DNA from: Duganella phyllosphaerae
GTDB taxonomy: Bacteria; Pseudomonadota; Gammaproteobacteria; Burkholderiales; Burkholderiaceae_D
Direction: 5' to 3'
Length of the DNA stretch: 64,000 nt
Assembly: GCF_001758785.1 (NCBI RefSeq)
Contig: NZ_LROM01000091.1
Location: 25,224-89,223, forward strand
The notes under the pieces were generated by a model. It did no database searches, was not told the origin of the DNA, and saw nothing but the letters and a program-made list of their open reading frames with translations. Positions 56,669-64,000 of the stretch are shown here, piece by piece (the stretch's first letter is position 1; every line of letters begins with the position of its first letter). A program made the position numbers and the translations under genes.

Positions 56669-57493
56669 ATGAAAATCGCATTTATCGGCGGCGGCAACAT
56701 GGCCTCCGCATTGATCGCCGGCCTGGCCGGCAAACTGACCGCCGGCGCCAACATCCACGTGGTGGATCCCAATGCCGATGCACTGGAACGCTTGCGCACC
56801 CAGTACGGCGTCACTACCGCCAGCGCATCCGATGCTGCCGTATCTGCCGCCGACGTGATCGTGCTGGCCGTCAAACCGCAAAGCATGCGCGAGGTCGCCG
56901 CGCAGCTGCTGCCGCTGATCGACGCCGCGCGCCAGCCGCTGATCGTCTCGATCGCTGCCGGCATCCGCAGCGCCGATCTGTCGCGCTGGCTGGGCGGCTA
57001 CGGCGCCATCGTGCGCTGCATGCCCAACACGCCCGCCCTGATCGGCATGGGCATCACCGGCATGGCCGCCACCGACGGTGTCTCGGCGCAGCAGAAGCAG
57101 GCCGCCGACGACATCCTGCGCGCAGTCGGCCCCACCGTGTGGTTGGACGACGAAGCGCAGATCGACGCCGTGACCGCCATCTCGGGCAGCGGCCCGGCCT
57201 ACGTGTTCTACTTCATCGAAGCGATGCAGCAGGCGGCGGCAGAACTGGGCCTGTCCGACCAGCAGGGCACCCAGCTGGCGCTGGCCACGTTTGCCGGTGC
57301 GGCGCAACTGGCCACGCAGTCGAGCGAACCGGTCGCGCTGCTGCGCGAACGCGTCACCTCCAAGGGCGGCACCACGTATGCGGCGGTGACCAGCATGGAA
57401 GACAGCGGCGTCAAAGCGGCCATCGTCAAGGGCGCCAAGGCAGCTGCTGCGCGCGGCAAGGAACTCGGTGACGAACTGGGCGCCGCCAGCTGA
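56669..57493 (+). CDS. proC: Pyrroline-5-carboxylate reductase
   Basis: ProC makes proline from pyrroline-5-carboxylate with NAD(P)H. The 274-residue product begins MKIAFIGGGNMASALIAGL, the Rossmann start, and includes VLAVKPQSM, RCMPNTPALIGMGITG, and the C-terminal AISGSGPAYVFYFIEAMQ with TSKGGTTYAAV. The ATG at 56669 is in the family position; the upstream open frame belongs to yggS. It ends before the 19-residue peptide gene. Confidence 0.97.
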   Translation: MKIAFIGGGNMASALIAGLAGKLTAGANIHVVDPNADALERLRTQYGVTTASASDAAVSAADVIVLAVKPQSMREVAAQLLPLIDAARQPLIVSIAAGIRSADLSRWLGGYGAIVRCMPNTPALIGMGITGMAATDGVSAQQKQAADDILRAVGPTVWLDDEAQIDAVTAISGSGPAYVFYFIEAMQQAAAELGLSDQQGTQLALATFAGAAQLATQSSEPVALLRERVTSKGGTTYAAVTSMEDSGVKAAIVKGAKAAAARGKELGDELGAAS

Positions 57494-57531
57494 CCTCCAC
57501 TTCCATCCACCCATTCTGAAAGGAGATCACC

Positions 57532-57591
57532 ATGCATCACGTCGTCGCCACCACTCCTTTCCTGGGCCTGGCTGCTTACTTGCTGGACTGA
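57532..57591 (+). CDS. Candidate 19-residue peptide gene with a strong ribosome binding site
   Basis: ATGCATCACG opens a 19-codon frame that ends in TGA at 57589-57591. AAAGGAG at 57519-57525 lies six bases upstream, a spacing and strength better than most genes in this window. The peptide is MHHVVATTPFLGLAAYLLD, mainly hydrophobic in its second half. It sits between proC and rtcB2, too short for standard gene finders. It may be a leader peptide for rtcB2-prfH or a chance arrangement. No homologue is known to me. Confidence 0.35.
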   Translation: MHHVVATTPFLGLAAYLLD

Positions 57592-57642
57592 TCCGCTGTG
57601 CCAACCCTGGCGCGCGTTCCTCCATAAGTTCACCCACCATAC

Positions 57643-57667
57643 CGGCAATATTACTTCCGTATTGCCG
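57643..57667 (+). promoter_or_regulatory. Hairpin in the rtcB2 leader
   Basis: CGGCAATA (57643-57650) pairs with TATTGCCG (57660-57667) across nine bases. No T-run follows, so it is not a normal terminator. It lies 50 bases before the rtcB2 ATG, in the gap after the short peptide frame, and could be a regulatory stem. Confidence 0.45.
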
Positions 57668-57716
57668 CTGTATCGCCACGCCCAATCCTCGGTTATTTTT
57701 CAGGATAGGCTCCTTC

Positions 57717-58910
57717 ATGGGCAATTTTATTCAAGTGTTATCCGATCGTTTATCGATCATCGCGTCCGAGCGCCTGTGGCTCGAGGGCGCTGCCATACAA
57801 CAGGCGCACACCACTGCCGGGCTGCCCGGCATGCGGCGCGTGGTCGGCTTGCCCGACCTGCATCCGGGACGCGGCTACCCGGTCGGCGCGGCGTTTTTCT
57901 GCGAAGGCGTGCTGTACCCCGCCCTGGTGGGCAACGACATCGGCTGCGGCATGGGCCTGTGGCAAATCGATCTGCTGGCCGGCAAGGTGGGGCTCGACAA
58001 GCTGGACAAGCAAATCGGCAACCTCGACGAGCCGCTCGACGACCACGAGTGGCAGCTGCTGCACGCGCGCGAACCGCAACTGGCCGTGCGCCTGGCAGCG
58101 GTCACCGGCGCGCTGGCCGATGCCGGCCTCGATGCCGTCCATTTGCGATCGCTGGGCACCATCGGGCGCGGCAACCACTTCGCCGAACTGCAGGTGATCG
58201 ACCGCGTGGCCTGCGCCGATACGCTGGCAACTACCGCGCTCTCGGTCAAGCACGTGCAACTGCTGGTGCACAGCGGCTCGCGCGGACTGGGTCAGGCCAT
58301 CCTGGCCGCGCACATCGACGCGTGCTCGCACGACGGCCTGCCTGCCGGCAGCGCGGTAGCGCTCGATTACCTGCGCCGGCACGACGCTGCCGTGCGCTAC
58401 GCGGAACTGAACCGCGCGCTAATCGCCGCCCGTATCGCGCAGCGGTTGCGCTGCGATGCGGCGCCGGTGCTGGACGTGAACCACAACACCGTCACGCCGG
58501 CGCATATCGACGGCAGCGACGGCTGGCTGCACCGCAAGGGCGCCACGCCGTCCGACCATGGCCTGGTGATGCTGCCAGGCTCGCGCGACGACTACAGCAA
58601 CCTGCTGGCGCCGGTGACAGAGAACGGCGCGCTCAGTTTGCACTCGCTGGCGCACGGGGCGGGGCGCAAGTGGCAGCGCGGCGAATGCAAGGGGCGCCTG
58701 GTCAGGCTGGCCACGCCCGCCCAGCTCAGTCGCACGGCGCTGGGCGGCCGCGTGATCTGCAACGACAAGGCGCTGATCTACGAGGAGGCGCCGCAGGCGT
58801 ACAAGAATGTCGAGTCGGTGCTCGGCAGCCTGCTCGGCGCGGGACTGGTGCGCGAGGTCTATCGCAGCAAGCCGCTGCTCACCTATAAAACTCGTGGGGA
58901 GTGCTGCTGA
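57717..58910 (+). CDS. rtcB: RtcB2-type RNA ligase (release factor H-coupled RctB family)
   Basis: RtcB joins RNA ends with 2',3'-cyclic phosphate or 3'-phosphate to 5'-OH, using GTP. This 397-residue protein belongs to the shorter RtcB2 group coupled to PrfH. It has [13 protein letters not shown], metal-binding Cys77 in VGNDIGCGM, His154 in GRGNHFAEL, His185 in [10 protein letters not shown], His256 in DVNHNTV, and the guanylylated His313 in [11 protein letters not shown]. All are intact, so it is probably active. The ATG at 57717 is the family start; the upstream open frame to 57468 has no similarity. prfH follows with a one-base overlap (TGATG). The family is linked to repair of ribosomes damaged in the decoding centre. 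Confidence 0.9.
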   Translation: MGNFIQVLSDRLSIIASERLWLEGAAIQQAHTTAGLPGMRRVVGLPDLHPGRGYPVGAAFFCEGVLYPALVGNDIGCGMGLWQIDLLAGKVGLDKLDKQIGNLDEPLDDHEWQLLHAREPQLAVRLAAVTGALADAGLDAVHLRSLGTIGRGNHFAELQVIDRVACADTLATTALSVKHVQLLVHSGSRGLGQAILAAHIDACSHDGLPAGSAVALDYLRRHDAAVRYAELNRALIAARIAQRLRCDAAPVLDVNHNTVTPAHIDGSDGWLHRKGATPSDHGLVMLPGSRDDYSNLLAPVTENGALSLHSLAHGAGRKWQRGECKGRLVRLATPAQLSRTALGGRVICNDKALIYEEAPQAYKNVESVLGSLLGAGLVREVYRSKPLLTYKTRGECC

Positions 58911-59533
58911 TGATCTGGCTTCAACTGAGTGCGAATACCGGACCGGCCGAGTGTTGCCTGGGCGTGGCCAAGGCCCTGCACCGGGTGCTGGCCGAGGCAG
59001 CGAAAATGGGCGTGACGGCCAGCGTAATCGAGCAGGCAGACGGCCCGGTGCCGGGCACGCTGCGCTCGATCCTGCTGCAGCTCGACGGTGACCAAGGCCA
59101 GGAAGTACTGCTGGCGCGGCGCTGGTGCGGAAGCCTGCTGTGGGTGCACCCGAGTCCTTACCGGCCGCAATGCCGACGCAAGAACTGGTTCCTGCACGGC
59201 GGGGCGTGGGCGCCGCTGGACCAGCCTGAGGATGGCGGCGAAATCCGCTACGAAGCCACCCGTGCTTCGGGGCCGGGCGGCCAGCACGTCAACAAGACCG
59301 ACAGCGCCATCCGCGCCACGCACGTGGCCAGCGGTTTGACGGTGAAGGTGCAATCGCAGCGCAGCCAGCATGCCAACAGGAAGCTGGCGGCGCAGCTATT
59401 GGCCAGCAAGCTGGCGGGGCTGATGGAGGACGCCAATGCAACAAGCCGGTCCGCCCGTCACTTGCGGCACCACAGTGCCGAAAGGGGCAATGCGGTGCGC
59501 AGCTTCGAGGGGACCGGCTTTATTGAGCGTTAG
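58910..59533 (+). CDS. prfH: Peptide chain release factor H-like protein
   Basis: PrfH is a release factor homologue that hydrolyses peptidyl-tRNA on certain stalled or damaged ribosomes. The 207-residue product lacks most of the codon-recognition domain of RF1/RF2. It keeps the peptidyl hydrolysis motif GGQ at residues 123-125 ([17 protein letters not shown]), flanked by the typical IRYEATRA start and the C-terminal helical tail. An N-terminal domain of about 105 residues is specific to PrfH. The ATG at 58910 overlaps the rtcB2 stop by one base, so the two are co-translated. The pair is considered a rescue and repair unit. No other rescue genes adjoin. Confidence 0.93.
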   Translation: MIWLQLSANTGPAECCLGVAKALHRVLAEAAKMGVTASVIEQADGPVPGTLRSILLQLDGDQGQEVLLARRWCGSLLWVHPSPYRPQCRRKNWFLHGGAWAPLDQPEDGGEIRYEATRASGPGGQHVNKTDSAIRATHVASGLTVKVQSQRSQHANRKLAAQLLASKLAGLMEDANATSRSARHLRHHSAERGNAVRSFEGTGFIER

Positions 59534-59540
59534 TACTGTA

Positions 59541-59660
59541 GGGAACCTTGAAAAACCTACTGCGCGATCCGCTATCGCCGCTCCGTTGCTCAGCGTACAG
59601 CCGTACGCTTCCGCTACTCGCGACGATAACGAACCGCTCGCTACGGTTTTTTGAGGTCCC
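59541..59660. repeat. 120-base inverted element after prfH
   Basis: GGGAACCTTGAAAAACC (59541-59557) and GGTTTTTTGAGGTCCC (59645-59660) are inverted copies with one gap and few mismatches. Inside is a second dyad, AGCGTAC...GTACGCT near 59591-59608. The T-run inside the right arm and A-run inside the left arm make it look like a bidirectional terminator. It may be a small mobile or dispersed element, since it is compact and non-coding. Confidence 0.65.
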
Positions 59661-59667
59661 CTTTAGC

Positions 59668-60018
59668 TTAGCGACGCGAGACCAACAGGCCAGCCAGCAG
59701 GCCGATTGCCGCGCCGATGCCTACGGCTTTCCACGGATTGTCGTGGACGTAGACGTCGGCCTGGCGGGCGGCGTCGCGGCTGTGGGCCAGTACCGTGTCT
59801 TCCAGCTTGCGCAGGTCGATGCGGGCGTTGCGCAGCGAGTCTTCGAAACGCGTGCGCGCTTCCGAAATCGCTTCGTTGGCCTTGTCGCCAGCTTCGCTCA
59901 GATAGTCTTGCGCGTCGTGGGCGGCGGTTTTTACGCCGGTGACGACCTTGTCGCGTGCTGCGCTGCTGGCATCCTTGATGTCGTTGAGCGTACCGTTGCC
60001 GTTTTGTGGTTGGTTCAT
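59668..60018 (-). CDS. DUF883 (ElaB/YqjD) family protein
   Basis: A 116-residue protein with the DUF883 layout: long polar helices (KVVTGVKTAAHDAQDYLSEAGDKANEA and onward) and one C-terminal membrane segment (WKAVGIGAAIGLLAGLLVSRR). Relatives tether ribosomes to the inner membrane in stationary phase. I chose the ATG at 60018; a GTG two codons upstream is possible. GAGGTG precedes it. Confidence 0.88.
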   Translation of the reverse strand: MNQPQNGNGTLNDIKDASSAARDKVVTGVKTAAHDAQDYLSEAGDKANEAISEARTRFEDSLRNARIDLRKLEDTVLAHSRDAARQADVYVHDNPWKAVGIGAAIGLLAGLLVSRR

Positions 60019-60091
60019 ATTCACCTCGTCGTTATCGCTGCGGTCGAAAAAAAGTATACGTGCCTTGCGCCCGCCTGACCGCGACGAACGC

Positions 60092-60946
60092 TTAGCGCAT
60101 GACGTAGTCTAACGCGATACCGCCAAATACCGCCGCACCCAACCAATTGTTGTGGCGGAAGGCATAAAAGCAGGAATCACGTTCGCGGTGGCGTATCAAC
60201 GTGTAGTGATAGACGGCAATGCCGGCAGCAATCACCAGCCCGCCCAGGTACCAATATCCCATGCCCATCTGCAAGCCCACCCACAACAGCAGCAGCAGGT
60301 GCACCGCGTAGCAGACCATGATGGCGGCGACGTCGTAGCGGCCGAACGTGATCGCCGAGGTCTTGATGCCGATCTTCAGGTCGTCGTCGCGGTCCACCAT
60401 CGCGTACTCGGTGTCGTAGGCCACGGCCCAGAACACGTTACCGATCAACAGCACCCACGCCACCGTCGGCACCGTGCCCAGGATCGCGGCAAACGCCATC
60501 GGGATGCCGAAGCCGAAGGCGATGCCGAGATACGCCTGCGGGATGGCGAAGAAGCGCTTGAAGTACGGGTAGGTGCCGGCGATGATCAGCGCTGCCACCG
60601 ACAGCTGCTTGGTCAGCGCATTGAGGGGCAGGATCAGGCAGAAGGAAACCAGTGACAGCAGAGCGGCAATCGCCAGCGCTTCCTTGCCGCTCACGCGGCC
60701 GCTGGTGATGGGACGATTGACGGTGCGCTTGACGTGACGATCGAAATCCTGGTCGGCATAGTCGTTCATGGCGCAGCCGGCCGAGCGCATGAGCAGGGTG
60801 CCGAGCGAGAAGATCAGCACCAGCAGCAGGTTGGGCCGGCCGTTCGAGGCGAGCCACAGCGCGCATAACGTGGGCCACAGCAGCAGCAGGGTGCCGATCG
60901 GTTTGTCCAGGCGGACCAGGCGGAAATACAGGGCAAGCTTGTTCAT
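60092..60946 (-). CDS. ubiA: 4-hydroxybenzoate octaprenyltransferase
   Basis: UbiA prenylates 4-hydroxybenzoate in ubiquinone synthesis. The 284-residue membrane protein has two aspartate motifs: [20 protein letters not shown] and [18 protein letters not shown], both with the required acids. It has about eight membrane segments. The start [22 protein letters not shown] is typical. It lies 59 bases downstream of oxyR on the same strand. Confidence 0.96.
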   Translation of the reverse strand: MNKLALYFRLVRLDKPIGTLLLLWPTLCALWLASNGRPNLLLVLIFSLGTLLMRSAGCAMNDYADQDFDRHVKRTVNRPITSGRVSGKEALAIAALLSLVSFCLILPLNALTKQLSVAALIIAGTYPYFKRFFAIPQAYLGIAFGFGIPMAFAAILGTVPTVAWVLLIGNVFWAVAYDTEYAMVDRDDDLKIGIKTSAITFGRYDVAAIMVCYAVHLLLLLWVGLQMGMGYWYLGGLVIAAGIAVYHYTLIRHRERDSCFYAFRHNNWLGAAVFGGIALDYVMR

Positions 60947-61005
60947 CGAAGGGCGTCTCGGCGAAGGGACATAACGGTAAGACCGCCATTATCGCAAATA
61001 TCGCC

Positions 61006-61941
61006 TCAGTCTTCCGTGCACAGGGTGGTGATGCCGGGCAGTTTGCACGCGGCGACCACTTCGCACACGGCGTCAATCGCCGCCTTGCGGGTAAAACTCT
61101 TGCGCCAGACGATGACCACGCGGCGCGACGGCGCTGGCGCCTCGAAGGGCCGGTATTGCAGCATGCCGTCGTTGGCATCCATGTCCGGCACCGAGGCGCG
61201 CGGCAGCACGGTCAGGCCGATGCCACTGGAAACCATGTGGCGGATGGTTTCCAGCGACGAGCCCTCGAACGTGCGCTGCATGCCGTTGCCCGGCGTGGAA
61301 AAGCGCGCCATTTCCGGGCACACTTCCAGTACCTGGTCGCGGAAGCAGTGGCCGTTGCCGAGCAAGAGCATGTTCTCGGATTTGAGGTCGTTGGCGGGAA
61401 TGGTCTTGCGCCTGGTCCACGGGTGCAGGGCCGGCATGGCGACCACGAACGGTTCGTCGTACAGCGCCTGCATGGTCATGCCGTGGTCGGGCAGCGGCAG
61501 CGCCATGATGGCCGCATCGAGCTCGCCCTGGCGCAGCATCTCGAGCAGTCGCACGGTGAAATTCTCCTGCAGGATCAGGGGCATTTGCGGCACCTTGTCG
61601 ATCATGCCTTTTACTAATGGCGGCAGCAGGTACGGTCCGATGGTGTAGATCACGCCCAGGCGCAGCGGTCCGGCCAGCGGGTCCTTGTTCTGCTTGGCCA
61701 GCTCCTTGATGGCGGCGGTCTGTTCGAGCACCAGTTCGGCCTGGGCGATGATTTGCGCGCCCAGCGGCGTGACCGAGATTTCGGCGCCGCCCCGTTCGAA
61801 CAACACCACGCCCAGTTCATCCTCGAGCTTCTTGATGGCGACCGACAGCGTGGGCTGTGCAACGTAGCAGGCTTCCGCTGCGTGGCCGAAGTGTTTCGCT
61901 CTTGCAACGGCGACGATATATTTCAGTTCGGTCAGTGTCAT
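61006..61941 (-). CDS. oxyR: Hydrogen peroxide-sensing LysR regulator OxyR
   Basis: OxyR activates catalase, alkyl hydroperoxide reductase and other genes on oxidation. The 311-residue product has the winged helix start (MTLTELKYIVAVARAKHFGHAAEACYVAQPTLS) and the redox cysteines Cys199 and Cys208 in GHCFRDQVLEVC, exactly the E. coli numbering. The ATG at 61941 gives the family start; the longer open frame to 62355 is chance. It is upstream of ubiA and divergent from the ADP-heptose cytidylyltransferase gene across 70 bases. Confidence 0.96.
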   Translation of the reverse strand: MTLTELKYIVAVARAKHFGHAAEACYVAQPTLSVAIKKLEDELGVVLFERGGAEISVTPLGAQIIAQAELVLEQTAAIKELAKQNKDPLAGPLRLGVIYTIGPYLLPPLVKGMIDKVPQMPLILQENFTVRLLEMLRQGELDAAIMALPLPDHGMTMQALYDEPFVVAMPALHPWTRRKTIPANDLKSENMLLLGNGHCFRDQVLEVCPEMARFSTPGNGMQRTFEGSSLETIRHMVSSGIGLTVLPRASVPDMDANDGMLQYRPFEAPAPSRRVVIVWRKSFTRKAAIDAVCEVVAACKLPGITTLCTED

Positions 61942-62011
61942 GTGAGGTATTTGAACACAGGCGATAGGGGGATGCAATAATAGCGGCCCAAGAACTCCCA
62001 TTCTAGCCGAG

Positions 62012-62506
62012 ATGATTGCCATGCCCGACTTCGAACAAAAAATCTGCACCCGCGACCAACTGGCGGCCCGCGTGGCGGCGCTGCCCAAGCCGGTGGTGCT
62101 GACCAACGGCGTCTTCGACATCCTCCACCGCGGCCACGTCACGTACCTGGCGCAGGCGCGCGCGCTGGGCGCCTCGCTGGTGGTGGCGGCCAATACCGAC
62201 GCTTCGGTCAAGCGGCTGGGCAAGGGCGACGACCGTCCGCTCAACAGCTGCGCCGACCGCATGGCGCTGCTGGCCGCGCTCGAATCGGTGAGCCTGGTCG
62301 TGGACTTCGACGAGGACACGGCGCTCGAAGTGGTGCAGCAGGCGCGCCCCGACATCTACGCCAAGGGCGGCGACTACCAGATGGATGCGATTCCCGAAGG
62401 GCAGGCGGTGCTGGCCTACGGCGGCCAGGCCGTGGCGATCGACTTCGAACACGACCGCTCGACCACGCGCCTGCTTACCAAGGTGCGCGCCTTCCACCCC
62501 AAATGA
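62012..62506 (+). CDS. rfaE2: D-glycero-beta-D-manno-heptose 1-phosphate adenylyltransferase (HldE C-terminal type)
   Basis: This 164-residue nucleotidyltransferase corresponds to the C-terminal domain of HldE (RfaE2, also HldC-type) and activates heptose phosphate for lipopolysaccharide core synthesis. It shows the VVLTNGVFDILHRGHVTYLAQA motif with the HxGH pattern (HRGH), NTDASVKRLGKG, DRPLNSCADRMALLAAL and YAKGGDYQ. A second ATG three codons in is possible (MPDFEQ). The stop overlaps the next gene by four bases. Confidence 0.94.
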   Translation: MIAMPDFEQKICTRDQLAARVAALPKPVVLTNGVFDILHRGHVTYLAQARALGASLVVAANTDASVKRLGKGDDRPLNSCADRMALLAALESVSLVVDFDEDTALEVVQQARPDIYAKGGDYQMDAIPEGQAVLAYGGQAVAIDFEHDRSTTRLLTKVRAFHPK

Positions 62507-62790
62507 GACTGCTGCTGATCATCCTGGCCACGCTGGTGTTCATCATCGTCCAGTGGGGACCGGTGCTGTACGTGGCGCGCCGGCAGTGGCTGCGCGGCGA
62601 CCCTTATTCGTTCCGCCAGCTGCGCTTCATCATGCCGGCGCAGTTGCTGGCCACCGTGTCGCTGGCATTCGCGGCCGACCTGCTGGGCATGCGCAACCCG
62701 GCGGCGCTGTTCGCCGGCGCTGCCATCGTGGTCAGCGCGGCCGGCGCCGGCGCGCTGGCGCTGTACTACCAGTTCAAACGTCGGCAGTAG
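62503..62790 (+). CDS. Small membrane protein of unknown function
   Basis: A 95-residue protein with three hydrophobic segments (LLLIILATLVFIIVQWGPVLYV, MPAQLLATVSLAFAADLLG and AALFAGAAIVVSAAGAGALALYY). I do not recognise the family. The ATG at 62503 overlaps the rfaE2 stop by four bases (ATGA), so it is likely translated with it. Its 3' end overlaps the FAD oxidoreductase gene by 17 bases on the other strand. Confidence 0.7.
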   Translation: MRLLLIILATLVFIIVQWGPVLYVARRQWLRGDPYSFRQLRFIMPAQLLATVSLAFAADLLGMRNPAALFAGAAIVVSAAGAGALALYYQFKRRQ

Positions 62791-64000
62791 CGATCAGGGT
62801 ATCGATGCGCGCCGGCGCGATCGGCATGCGCACCGCGTCCGGTCGCCAGCCATACAGCACCTCGGTGGCGCCGCCGCAGATGCGGCCCTGGCATGGCCCC
62901 ATGCCGCAGCGGGTCTGCAGCTTGGCGCTGCGCCAGCTGGCGTGCCCGCGCAACTCCGCGTGCACCACGTCCTCGCAGCGGCAGACGATGGTGTCGTCGG
63001 CGGCAAGCGTGGCCAGTTCCGGGCGCAGCGCAAAGGCGCGCGCCAGGCGGGCGGCGAATTTTTTCCAGCGTGCGCGCTCGTCGAGCGCCGCCTGCATATG
63101 CTGGGTCTGGCCGCTGGCAGCCAGGCCGGCGATGCGGCCTTCCACCAGCGCCAGGTCCACGCCGCCAATCCCCGTGCCCTCGCCGGCGCAGTACACGCCG
63201 GGAATACTGGTTTGCTGCCAGCTGCCGGTCTGCACCACGGTCTGGCCGTTTGCCGCCCCGGTGGCGCAGCCGAGCGCCTGCGCCAGTTCCAGGTTGGGCA
63301 GCAGGCCGTAGCCGCAGGCCAGGTAGTCGCAGTCAAACGTCTGCTGCCGGCCACCGCGCTGTACCGTCACGGAGTCGAGCACGCCATTGCCATGGGCCGC
63401 CACCACGTGGCTGTGGCGCAGGTACGCAATGCCCCGCAATTGCGCCAACAGGCGCAGCGCCTGCATGGCCTTCGATGGTGTGGCCACCAGGCCGGCGGCA
63501 AACCGCGCCAGTGCCGGCAAGGGCGCCTGCTCGACGATGGCGACGATCTCGGCGCCGCGTTCCCTGAGCGTGGCCGCCACCGCCAGCAGCAGCGGGCCGC
63601 TGCCGGCCACCACCACCCGTTTGCCCGCGACCGGGTAGCCGCCCTTGACCAGCGCCTGCAGGCCGCCGGCGCCGGTCACGCCGGGCAGGGTCCAGCCGGG
63701 GAATGGCAGCAGCCGCTCGCGCGCGCCGGTGGCGATGACCAGGTGGTTGAAGTGCAGGGTGTCCGCAGTATCAGCCGTCTGCACCTGCAACTGGCCCGGC
63801 GCCGGTGAATACAATACCCGCGTTTGCGCCAGGAAGCTGACATTGGTCGCCGCCTGCAAGGCGGCCCACAGGGTTGGGGCCCGGCTGTCGCCCTGGTGCT
63901 GCGGTCCGCCGCGCCAGATCTGGCCGCCGGCCAGCGGGTTGTCATCGACGATGGCGACCGCGCCACCGCCGGCTGCTGCCGCTTGCGCGGCCGCTACGGC
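62774..64000 (-). CDS. FAD-dependent oxidoreductase, hydrogen cyanide synthase / opine oxidase subunit A-like, partial
   Basis: The minus-strand reading frame runs open to the last base of the window, so the N-terminus is missing. About 408 residues are visible. It begins in the region after the first FAD motif (IVDDNPLAGGQIWR), includes HLVIATGARERLLPFPGW and VVVAGSGPLLLAVAATLRERG as a second Rossmann motif, YCAGEGTGIGGVDLALVEGRIAG near the middle, and a C-terminal BFD-like [2Fe-2S] domain with CRCEDVV and CGMGPCQGRICGGA. The family oxidises amino acids such as proline or opines through partner subunits. The partner genes would lie outside the window. Confidence 0.85.
   Translation of the reverse strand, partial: AVAAAQAAAAGGGAVAIVDDNPLAGGQIWRGGPQHQGDSRAPTLWAALQAATNVSFLAQTRVLYSPAPGQLQVQTADTADTLHFNHLVIATGARERLLPFPGWTLPGVTGAGGLQALVKGGYPVAGKRVVVAGSGPLLLAVAATLRERGAEIVAIVEQAPLPALARFAAGLVATPSKAMQALRLLAQLRGIAYLRHSHVVAAHGNGVLDSVTVQRGGRQQTFDCDYLACGYGLLPNLELAQALGCATGAANGQTVVQTGSWQQTSIPGVYCAGEGTGIGGVDLALVEGRIAGLAASGQTQHMQAALDERARWKKFAARLARAFALRPELATLAADDTIVCRCEDVVHAELRGHASWRSAKLQTRCGMGPCQGRICGGATEVLYGWRPDAVRMPIAPARIDTLIATADV

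Overview
This window is chromosomal DNA from a GC-rich betaproteobacterium, most likely a member of the Oxalobacteraceae (Massilia, Duganella or Janthinobacterium type). The assignment rests on protein character and on gene neighbourhoods usual in Burkholderiales: purH-ruvCAB, polA beside a DUF2782 gene and thrB, pilTU divergent from yggS-proC, glcDEF beside a PduO-type adenosyltransferase, and ubiA-oxyR. It is an inference; no rRNA or tRNA gene is visible.

Layout. 1-4.9 kb: the end of purH, then ruvC, ruvA, ruvB and yaiI. Between ruvA and ruvB lies a two-gene cassette, a phosphoribosyltransferase-like gene and a small overlapping gene. 4.9-10.5 kb: a DUF454 membrane protein, a secreted ThuA-like protein behind a LacI-type operator, an OmpA C-terminal remnant, a DUF2147 protein, a YheO-type regulator with a PLP-dependent ammonia-lyase separated by a 65-bp tandem repeat, and a methyltransferase. 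10.5-17.4 kb, minus strand: valS, a secreted unknown, and a beta-propeller diguanylate cyclase. 17.5-22.3 kb: a TPP riboswitch driving thiC-thiS-thiG-thiD-thiE; thiG starts with four copies of a 12-bp repeat. 22.3-29.5 kb: an ANTAR response regulator, a receiver-only protein, formaldehyde dehydrogenase, a BlaR1-like M56 peptidase and a UvrD-family helicase. 29.4-35.7 kb: BPSS1780-family protein, thrB and DUF2782, divergent from polA and a dienelactone hydrolase-like protein. 35.8-40.2 kb: ZIP transporter, a ParE-type toxin-antitoxin pair, sulfurtransferase, EamA permease and a Rieske oxygenase. 40.5-43.6 kb: xseB-ispA-dxs isoprenoid operon. 43.7-50.4 kb: SGNH hydrolase with a divergent LysR regulator, cobalamin adenosyltransferase and glcDEF. 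50.5-56 kb: PAS-GGDEF-EAL protein, glutathione peroxidase, pilU and pilT. 56-60 kb: yggS, proC, a possible 19-residue peptide gene, then an rtcB2-prfH RNA and ribosome repair operon. 60-64 kb: DUF883 protein, ubiA, oxyR, the ADP-heptose cytidylyltransferase gene, a small membrane protein and an FAD oxidoreductase cut by the window end.

Most of the window is housekeeping: Holliday-junction processing, thiamine and isoprenoid synthesis, glycolate oxidation, twitching motility and oxidative-stress response. The most unusual content is the rtcB2-prfH operon, the cassette that splits the ruv locus, the variable-number repeat in the thiG start region, the orphan M56 peptidase with operator-like dyads, and several families of hairpin repeats in intergenic DNA.
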